A DNA stretch of 64,000 nucleotides from Sphaerisporangium album (GTDB lineage: Bacteria; Actinomycetota; Actinomycetes; Streptosporangiales; Streptosporangiaceae): the NCBI RefSeq assembly GCF_003323745.1, contig NZ_QOIL01000025.1:51200-115199 (forward strand), in the 5' to 3' direction. Shown piece after piece: positions 1 to 6,020 of the stretch (positions are counted from its first letter, which is position 1; each line of letters opens with the position of its first letter). The notes beneath the pieces are model-generated. The model was not told the origin of the DNA and ran no database searches. It was given only the letters and a program-made list of their open reading frames with translations. The position numbers were made by a program, and so were the translations under genes.

Positions 1-185
1 GCGCGGAAGACCGTCTCCTGTACGACATCCTCTGCCCATTGCTGGTCGCCTCCGGTCAGTCTGCGCACGTTGCGGAGGAGGGGGCCGCCGAACTCGCGGT
101 AGAGCGTCGCGACCAACTGCTCTTCCGACTCGTCGTGCCCTGCCTCCTGGCCGGACTGGACGCTGCGGTGACGCTGCACAGGCAC
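1..185 (-). CDS. ECF RNA polymerase sigma factor, N-terminal part (runs off left edge)
   Basis: Reading leftward from GTG at 185 the frame is open to the window edge (61 codons) and gives a typical sigma-70 region 2 start: Q-L-V-A-T-L-Y-R-E-F-G-G-P-L-L, then V-R-R-L-T-G-G-D, then the core-binding motif A-E-D-V-V-Q-E-T-V-F-R-A. This is the first helix pair of an extracytoplasmic-function sigma factor. The rest (regions 2.3-4) lies outside the window. An in-frame GTG at 203 is an alternative start; neither has a strong ribosome site. It is divergent from the DUF4142 gene at 344. Confidence 0.75.
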   Translation of the reverse strand, partial: MPVQRHRSVQSGQEAGHDESEEQLVATLYREFGGPLLRNVRRLTGGDQQWAEDVVQETVFR

Positions 186-343
186 ATGGTGGCAGCGACT
201 CACCCGTCACGCGGGCAAATCCCACAACTTCCGTAAAGTTTTAAAATCCATCCGAATCCATTGAACCGACCCCTGCGGGACGCCGTATCTCCGCCTGACA
301 GCGCGCCCGAGGGATCCGGGACAGGAAAGGGAGAGATCGTTCG

Positions 344-982
344 GTGAACCGACTTCAGCTCAGGTCCATGCGGCTCATCGAGGTACTCGCCGCACTCGCG
401 TTCCTGGTCATCGCCACGGTAACGGTCTTCGCCATCGCCCCCGGCATCGTGCCGGGCGCGAGCGGCTCGGCCGGCGACTGGACGCAGACCGAGTCGGGCC
501 CCCTCGGGCCCGCGGACCGCGACTTCCTGGTGAAGGTGCGCCAGGCGGGGCTCTGGGAGATTCCGACCGGCCAGCAGGCGCAGGAGCGGGCGGGCAGCGA
601 GCGCGTCAAGGAGGTCGGCCGCCACCTCATCGCCGACCACACCAAGCTGGACGAGCAGGTGCGCGCCCTCGCGGCCAAGCTGAACGTCCCGTTGCCGAGC
701 ACCCCGAACGCCGATCAGCAGGGCTGGATGGCCGAGCTGTCCGCCAGGACCGGCGAGGAGTACGACCGCGCCTTCGCCGACCGCCTGCGCTTCGCCCACG
801 GCAAGGTGTTCGCGGTCGTCGCAGCCGTGCGCGCCGGCACCAAGAACGACGAGATCCGCGCGTTCGCGCAGGTCGCGGTGGACGTGGTCATGAAACACAT
901 GACGCTTCTGGAGAGCACGGGCAAGGTCGACTTCGCGGCGCTGCCCACGCCCCCGCCTCCCTCCCCCAACCCCTCCAAATAG
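344..982 (+). CDS. DUF4142 family membrane-anchored protein
   Basis: 212 aa from GTG at 344, preceded by a GGGAGAG ribosome site. Residues about 7-35 form one hydrophobic segment (signal anchor or signal peptide). The remainder is the helical DUF4142 domain, a ferritin-like four-helix region found in actinobacterial envelope proteins, with the usual D-x-D-F-L near its start and an H-x-x-L-D/E helix in the middle; the C-terminus is a short Pro/Ser tail. Function is not established for the family. A possible ECF-type promoter (TGAACC at 262-267, 16 bp, CGTATC at 284-289) lies upstream, which would fit control by the divergent sigma factor; that link is inference. The gene is convergent with the GMC gene, with a shared hairpin between them. 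Confidence 0.8.
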   Translation: MNRLQLRSMRLIEVLAALAFLVIATVTVFAIAPGIVPGASGSAGDWTQTESGPLGPADRDFLVKVRQAGLWEIPTGQQAQERAGSERVKEVGRHLIADHTKLDEQVRALAAKLNVPLPSTPNADQQGWMAELSARTGEEYDRAFADRLRFAHGKVFAVVAAVRAGTKNDEIRAFAQVAVDVVMKHMTLLESTGKVDFAALPTPPPPSPNPSK

Positions 983-1048
983 GGGACGAAGGCGCAGGCG
1001 TCATCCGTCTCGCCGGGAAGACCACGCACAACCGCGACCGCGCCGCGA

Positions 1049-1119
1049 AAACCCGGAGCCGGCGGCCGATCGGCGGGGGATCCACCTCCCTCTCGACCGA
1101 TCGGCCGCCTCGGGGTTTC
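1049..1119. terminator. Bidirectional terminator hairpin between convergent genes
   Basis: A perfect 13-bp stem (GGCGGCCGATCGG at 1061-1073 with its complement at 1097-1109) encloses a 23-nt loop. A-rich sequence with AAACCC to the left and GGGGTTT to the right extend the symmetry. It sits between the DUF4142 stop (982) and the GMC stop (1124), as expected for a terminator serving both strands. Confidence 0.75.
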
Positions 1120-1123
1120 CGCC

Positions 1124-3508
1124 TCACCCCGGTCCGTAGACGTCCCAGAGCTGTCCGACGAAGAACCTCCCGAACCGGGCCAGCGCGGTCAGGCCGTGCG
1201 GACCCTCGGTCGAGAAGCTCTTCAGCGTCGCGGCGAGGTCCATGGGCTGGATGTGCAGCGTCCCCGCGCCGGCCACCACAGCCCTGTCGTCCTCACCCTC
1301 CGGGACGTGACCCTCCAGCAAGCGCGTGTAGAGGGTCGAGGTGTCGAGCCACAGCCGCGTGGCGGGCCCATGATGAACGTCCTTCCAGCCGGCGAGCGTG
1401 CGGGGCCGCCCCTCGCCGTCGGTGAACCACAGCCGGTAGCGCATCTCCCGCCGGTCCGGCGTCGCACCGGGCGCGAAAAGGTTGAACCAGCCCCGCTCCA
1501 CCGTGCGGCGGCCGCCGCAGAACTCCGCCTCGATCCAGCCCTCCGCCCGCGCGAGGTGCGCCGGCTGGGTCAGGAAGCGGTCGATGTCGTCCACCTGGAT
1601 GCCGAGCTGGAAAGAGAACCGGTCCCCGTGCGACCTGCCGGTCACGTGGCGGGACCGCGGGTCCTCCACCCCGAGCGAGACGAACCCCGTCATCTCCTCG
1701 GTGAACGACAGGGACGTGGGCTCGGGGGGCTCGCCCGCCATGAGCAGGACGGCGCCCTCCTCACGCGGCACGCCGCCGGCCCCTCCGGTTTCCATGGTCA
1801 CAAGAGCTCGACCTCCCTTCCTGCGCTGCCTGGCCGCGGGTCGGCGGCCCTCCAGCATGCGGGTGCACATGCGGTCGGCCAGCGCCGCGATGGTGAGAGA
1901 CGGGTTGGCCCCCACCGGTCCCGGCAGGGCCGCCCCGTCGGCGACGTACAACCCGGGATGGCCGAACATCTCGCCGTAGGCGTCACAGGTGCCCTCCCCG
2001 GCGTGACGTCCCATCGGCACGCCGCCGAGGGGGTGCACTGTGATGATCCGCTTCCCCAGCCAGGCCGGCATGTCGGAGTGCTCGGCCCCGAGCACGTCCG
2101 AGACGCGGCGCATGGTGGCCCGGATCCTGTCGAAGTGCTCGTCACTGCCCGCCGAGCTCCACTGCACGTCCAGCCTGCCTTCGCGCAGCCGGAGCCGCCC
2201 GTCCGGGACGTCCCTGCCCATGCCGAGCAGGGGAAGGGAACTGCCCGACAGCTCGCCGTCGCCGATCAGGCTCGCGATCTCGGCCGACATGTTGGTGTCG
2301 CGGGTGAGCAGGGCGCGCAGGCGGTCGGCCAGGAAGCGGGCGGCGCGCCGGAACTCGCTGCGGACGTCGGCGCCCTCGACCAGCCAGTCGATGAAGGCCG
2401 GGTAGCCGCCGTCCTGGATGTAGGCGCCGCGCCCGACGGCGTCGCGGGTGCCGTCCACCTCGTCGGCCAGCCGGATCGCGCTCGTGATCACCGGTCCCCG
2501 ACTGGCGTTGATCGTGCGGGTGCGGCTGCGGTCCTTGGCCCGCAGCAGGAACGTCAGCAGGTCGCCGTTTCCGGAGAACCGGGTGCCTAGCGTGTCGCTC
2601 AGCCCGGGAAGGCTCTCGCGGCTGCGCAGCAGGAGCAGCGTCGTGCCGTACGTGCCGGCCGCGAGCACCAGGCGGTCGCAGCGGATCGTGCGCCGCCCCG
2701 AGGCCGGGTGGTGGCGGATGTAGTCGACCTCGTACCCGCCGTCCGGGTGCGGCCGGATCGCCCGCGCCTCGCGCAGCGTACGCAGGTCGGCGCCGTGGTG
2801 GCGCGCCGCGGAGAGATAGGTGTGGTCGAGGCTGTTCTTGGAGCCGTCGTTGCAGCCGAAGTCGCACTCGCCGCACAACCGGCAGGTACGGCGCGTCACG
2901 CCGTGCAGGTTGCCGTACTCCGGGTCCGGGATCGGCAGCCCGATCCCCGGCTCGGCGCCGCGGAACGGCGCGAAGTTGATCGCCAGCGGGGGCAGCCGCC
3001 AGTCGAGGCCGAGCTCGGCCGCCGCGTCCTGCATGGCCCGCGTCTTCGGCGTGTCGGAGTAGACCGGATGGTCGAGGGGGTACGGCGTGACGCCGACCAT
3101 CTTCTCGACCGCGTCGTAGTGCGGGTCGAGCTCGGCGCGCGTCACCGGCCACGACTCGTACCCGCCGGAGGGCAGCGGCTCCTCGTGCACGAACCACCGC
3201 TCGTCCTTGCGGATCATCACGTTGGCGTAGATCAGCGAGCCGCCCCCGAGCCCGCTGCTCACCACCGAGTCGCAGCCGCTGAAGCTCCACACGTCGAACA
3301 TGCCGTAGTGGCCCTCGGCCGGGTCCCAGAACGCCCTGCTCATCTCGGCGGGGCTGCGCGGGAACGTGCCCGGTGCGTAGGCACGGCCCCGCTCCAGCAC
3401 CACCACCGACAGCCCGGCCGATGCCAGCCGGTACGCCGCGACCGAGCCCCCGAAACCGGACCCGACGACGACGGCGTCCACGTGTTCTGTGTTCCTGTGG
3501 CTGTTCAT
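1124..3508 (-). CDS. GMC-family FAD oxidoreductase (cholesterol oxidase-like) with extra C-terminal domain
   Basis: 794 aa from ATG at 3508 (GGTGA upstream). It starts with a Rossmann FAD motif (G16-x-G18-x-x-G21), then a glycine-rich S-S-G-L-G-G-G-S-L segment. A four-cysteine cluster (C209, C212, C215, C219) follows, of the kind seen in the ChoD-like branch. H492 in H-P-L-G-G is the expected catalytic His, followed by the GMC C-terminal signature V-A-D-G-A-A-L-P-G. Residues about 570-794 are an additional domain absent from minimal GMC enzymes. The alpha/beta hydrolase gene lies 14 bp upstream in the same operon. Substrate (sterol or other lipid alcohol) is inferred from family only. Confidence 0.85.
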   Translation of the reverse strand: MNSHRNTEHVDAVVVGSGFGGSVAAYRLASAGLSVVVLERGRAYAPGTFPRSPAEMSRAFWDPAEGHYGMFDVWSFSGCDSVVSSGLGGGSLIYANVMIRKDERWFVHEEPLPSGGYESWPVTRAELDPHYDAVEKMVGVTPYPLDHPVYSDTPKTRAMQDAAAELGLDWRLPPLAINFAPFRGAEPGIGLPIPDPEYGNLHGVTRRTCRLCGECDFGCNDGSKNSLDHTYLSAARHHGADLRTLREARAIRPHPDGGYEVDYIRHHPASGRRTIRCDRLVLAAGTYGTTLLLLRSRESLPGLSDTLGTRFSGNGDLLTFLLRAKDRSRTRTINASRGPVITSAIRLADEVDGTRDAVGRGAYIQDGGYPAFIDWLVEGADVRSEFRRAARFLADRLRALLTRDTNMSAEIASLIGDGELSGSSLPLLGMGRDVPDGRLRLREGRLDVQWSSAGSDEHFDRIRATMRRVSDVLGAEHSDMPAWLGKRIITVHPLGGVPMGRHAGEGTCDAYGEMFGHPGLYVADGAALPGPVGANPSLTIAALADRMCTRMLEGRRPAARQRRKGGRALVTMETGGAGGVPREEGAVLLMAGEPPEPTSLSFTEEMTGFVSLGVEDPRSRHVTGRSHGDRFSFQLGIQVDDIDRFLTQPAHLARAEGWIEAEFCGGRRTVERGWFNLFAPGATPDRREMRYRLWFTDGEGRPRTLAGWKDVHHGPATRLWLDTSTLYTRLLEGHVPEGEDDRAVVAGAGTLHIQPMDLAATLKSFSTEGPHGLTALARFGRFFVGQLWDVYGPG

Positions 3509-3522
3509 ATGGTTCACCGTGT

Positions 3523-4623
3523 TCAGCCGGCGTGGCGCTTGAGGAAGTCGAGGATGCGCGGGAACACGTCGACGTGGGCGTTCCTGCCGATGAGCGGGTC
3601 GATGTGCCCGTAGCCGGGGAGCACCTGGAGCTCGTGCCGGCCGGGCGCCCGCTTCGACAGGATCCTGTGGCAGACGATGTTGGAGTCGCTGAACACGTCG
3701 TTGTGGTCGCCGGTCATGAACAGGACCGGCGTCGTCACCTGCCCGGCCCTCGCGAGGTAGTCGTCGGGCAGACCGGCGTGCAGGGGGTTGCCGGGGTCGC
3801 ACTTCACGGCGCGCCCGGCGCGCACCATCTTGCCGATGTGGCGGTAGTAGTTGACGTCGGCCGCGCCGTTCAGGTCGGCGAGGCGCTCGTGAACGTGCGT
3901 CCGAGGCGCCAGGTTCCCGTGCCGGTACATCGCCGGCCTGCCGCTGCCCCACATGAAACTCTGCATGTGGCAGGCCGGCTCCCGGCACTCGGGATGGAAG
4001 TACGAGACCAGCCACGAGAGCAGCCGCCGCCGCGTGAACGGCGGGGCCTCGTTGAACCTCGGGTCCAGGTGGGAGAGCCCGAGGCCGTACTCCAGCAGGG
4101 CCGGCCCGAGCGTGAGCTTGACCCGTGCCCAGGCGGAGACCCGGGGGGTCAGGCCCACGCTGTTGGCCACCATGCTGGTGACGCCGTCCAGAGCGCCGCC
4201 GAACAGGCTCATCTGGAACGACACCGACCCCAGGCAGTGCGCGATGACGTGGATCCGCCGTGCCCCAACGTGACGGCGGAGCTCGGTCATGGCGGCCGGG
4301 TGGTCGAATGCGGCGATGTCGTCCAGGGACTGGCGCCGGGTCTCCAGGTTGTACGGGTACCGGTTGCTCATCCGGAAGTCGAGCGTCCAGACGTCGCCGA
4401 ACCCGCCGTCCAGCAGGAAGCTCACCAGGTTGCGGTGCTCCGGCATGACGAACATGTCGCTGGACGAGGTCAGGCCGTGGACGAGGAGCACGACGTCGTC
4501 GCAGTCCTCCCCGTGGAACCGCGTCAACGTCAGCCCGAGTTCGTCCTCGGTGGAGAAGGGGTGGACCGAAACCTCGGCTCCCCGCACGCCCTCCAGCGTG
4601 TACCGCGGTATGCGGTGCTCCAT
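3523..4623 (-). CDS. Alpha/beta hydrolase with cysteine in the nucleophile position
   Basis: 366 aa from ATG at 4623, chosen because AGGAGGA lies just upstream; the frame stays open further but without a better site. It has the alpha/beta-hydrolase strand and oxyanion motif V-H-G-L-T and a late His in G-Y-G-H-I-D. The elbow reads A128-H129-C130-L131-G132, so Cys replaces the usual nucleophilic Ser. It is co-transcribed with the GMC oxidoreductase downstream. I recall proteins in which a GMC enzyme, a linker domain and such a hydrolase are fused; here they are separate genes, which supports a joint role in lipid or sterol turnover (inference). Confidence 0.8.
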   Translation of the reverse strand: MEHRIPRYTLEGVRGAEVSVHPFSTEDELGLTLTRFHGEDCDDVVLLVHGLTSSSDMFVMPEHRNLVSFLLDGGFGDVWTLDFRMSNRYPYNLETRRQSLDDIAAFDHPAAMTELRRHVGARRIHVIAHCLGSVSFQMSLFGGALDGVTSMVANSVGLTPRVSAWARVKLTLGPALLEYGLGLSHLDPRFNEAPPFTRRRLLSWLVSYFHPECREPACHMQSFMWGSGRPAMYRHGNLAPRTHVHERLADLNGAADVNYYRHIGKMVRAGRAVKCDPGNPLHAGLPDDYLARAGQVTTPVLFMTGDHNDVFSDSNIVCHRILSKRAPGRHELQVLPGYGHIDPLIGRNAHVDVFPRILDFLKRHAG

Positions 4624-4793
4624 CTGACCGTCCTCCTGTGGTGACCCGCTCCAACAATGCCAACCGGCCGACCTCGGCGGCATCGTGGAAACCCCGTACA
4701 TCTGCCTGGGAACCCCCGTACACCGGGTGGGGATCCCCGTAGGTGAGACTGTGGATCAGGGGTTTCGGTTCACCATTTCTTGCAGCGTGAATG

Positions 4794-4813
4794 CCCCGCC
4801 GTTCACGGCGGGG
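4794..4813. repeat. Left-end hairpin of the TnpB element
   Basis: CCCCGCCG / TTCA loop / CGGCGGGG, a perfect 8-bp stem followed by AGGAAAC. The same layout (GC stem, TTCA-type loop, GGAG-like tail) recurs after tnpB at 5989-6015. I take it as the left subterminal structure of an IS200/IS605-group element; the exact left boundary is not visible. Confidence 0.5.
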
Positions 4814-4864
4814 AGGAAACGCGGAACAGCGCCGCACGTCGGCACTGAATGACATACTCAACCC

Positions 4865-5956
4865 GTGCTGGTGACGGAGATGCTGAAGCTCGCCCCGAGC
4901 GCTGAGCAGCGCGAGGCGCTGCTGGCGACGATGCGCGCCTGCAACGCCGCCGCCAACCGCGCCGCCGAGGTGGCGTTCGCGCACCGGACCGCCAACAAGA
5001 TGGCCTTGCAGAAGCTCGTCTACGCCGACCTGCGGGCCGGCTTCGGGCTGTCGGCGCAAATGGCCATCCGGTCCATTGCCAAGGCGTGTGAGGCCTACAA
5101 GCGGGACAAGGACATCAAGCCGGTGTTCCGGGAGCTGGGAGCGGTCGCCTACGACCCGCGCATCCTCACTTGGAAGGGCCGCGACGCGGTCAGCGTCCTC
5201 ACCCTGACCGGCCGGACCCTCATCCCCGTGGCCTACCAGGGCCGGTGGCTGAGGACCACCGGAGCCACCGCGCGCGGGCAAGCCGACCTGGTCCACCGCG
5301 ACGGCATGTTCTTCCTCGCCGTGGTGATCGACGTCCCCCAGCCCCCGCGCGGCGGCGAACCGGATGCGTGGCTGGGGGTGGATCTCGGTATCGCCAATCT
5401 GGCCACCGACTCCACCGGAGGCGAGCACACCGGTAAGGCAGTGCGGGCGGTCCGGTACCGCAACCGCTTGCTCCGCGCTCGCCTCCAGGCCAAGGGCACC
5501 AAATCCGCCAAGCGGCTGCTCAAGGCACGTCGCCGCAAGGAGTCCCGGTTCGCCCGGGACGTCAACCACGTCATCTCCAAACAGCTGGTCGGCAAGGCCA
5601 AAGACACCAGGTCCGGGATCGCTCTGGAAGACCTCCAGGGCATCCGGGACCGGGTAACGGTTTCCAAGGCCCGGCGTGCCGACCTGCACTCGTGGAGCTT
5701 CCACCAGCTCCGCACGTTCGTGACCTACAAGGCCGCCATCGCCGGGGTGCCCGTGCGACTGGTGGACCCGCGTAACACCTCACGTACCTGCCCCGGCTGC
5801 GGGCACATCGACAAGCGGAACCGTCCCACCCGGGACGACTTCCGCTGCATCCGCTGCGGGTTCGCCGGCCCGGCAGACCACATCGCGGCCATCAACATCG
5901 CCAGGCGCGCTGCTGATGGCGGGGCAGTGAGTCACGCTGCCGACGACGCGGCCTGA
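4865..5956 (+). CDS. tnpB: TnpB RNA-guided nuclease of the IS200/IS605 group
   Basis: 363 aa from GTG at 4865. The three RuvC acidic positions are all present: Asp in G-V-D-L-G-I, Glu in A-L-E-D-L, and Asp in A-D-H-I-A-A-I-N. A four-cysteine zinc finger (C-P-G-C ... C-I-R-C) lies between RuvC-II and RuvC-III. Length is typical for actinobacterial TnpB. Established knowledge: TnpB uses an RNA from the 3' end of its own gene and right end to cut DNA next to a short TAM motif, favouring retention of the element. The active site looks intact, so this is not a decayed copy. Confidence 0.9.
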   Translation: MLVTEMLKLAPSAEQREALLATMRACNAAANRAAEVAFAHRTANKMALQKLVYADLRAGFGLSAQMAIRSIAKACEAYKRDKDIKPVFRELGAVAYDPRILTWKGRDAVSVLTLTGRTLIPVAYQGRWLRTTGATARGQADLVHRDGMFFLAVVIDVPQPPRGGEPDAWLGVDLGIANLATDSTGGEHTGKAVRAVRYRNRLLRARLQAKGTKSAKRLLKARRRKESRFARDVNHVISKQLVGKAKDTRSGIALEDLQGIRDRVTVSKARRADLHSWSFHQLRTFVTYKAAIAGVPVRLVDPRNTSRTCPGCGHIDKRNRPTRDDFRCIRCGFAGPADHIAAINIARRAADGGAVSHAADDAA

Positions 5957-6020
5957 ACCGTCGAATCCATCGACGGCGAGGAGCTGCAAGCTCCGCCCTT
6001 CAGGGCGGAGAAGCTGACTT
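5840..6020 (+). ncRNA. Predicted omega (reRNA) guide scaffold at tnpB 3' end
   Basis: After the tnpB stop, two compact hairpins follow: a 7-bp stem at 5958-5976 (CCGTCGA / TCGACGG) and the 9-bp right-end stem at 5991-6010. This is where TnpB scaffold RNAs lie, overlapping the end of the gene and finishing at the element border so that flanking DNA becomes the guide. The guide would then read into TTTCGGTTGAG, which is the antisense 3' end of the LuxR gene. Extent is inferred by analogy. Confidence 0.45.
5989..6015. repeat. Right-end hairpin of the TnpB element
   Basis: CTCCGCCCT (5991-5999) pairs with AGGGCGGAG (6002-6010), flanked by AGCT on both sides. The leftward LuxR stop codon (complement of 6000-6002) is inside this hairpin. 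Confidence 0.65.

Larger units (their letters stand above)
4790..6020 (+). mobile_element. Solo tnpB insertion element (IS1341-like, IS200/IS605 group)
   Basis: A single intact tnpB gene flanked by hairpins at 4794-4813 and 5989-6015, with no tnpA transposase nearby. It is wedged between the promoter region of the leftward hydrolase operon and the 3' end of the leftward LuxR gene. IS605-group elements make no target-site duplication, so the outer ends given are approximate. Mobility would require a TnpA acting in trans. Confidence 0.7.

Noticed and set aside
1124-5704. Reverse-strand open frame of over 1500 codons running from the GMC gene through the hydrolase and tnpB
   Set aside because: Only its end (1124-3508) is the real GMC gene. 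The rest is antisense or out-of-frame shadow of the hydrolase and tnpB genes, with Arg/Pro/Gly-rich nonsense composition.
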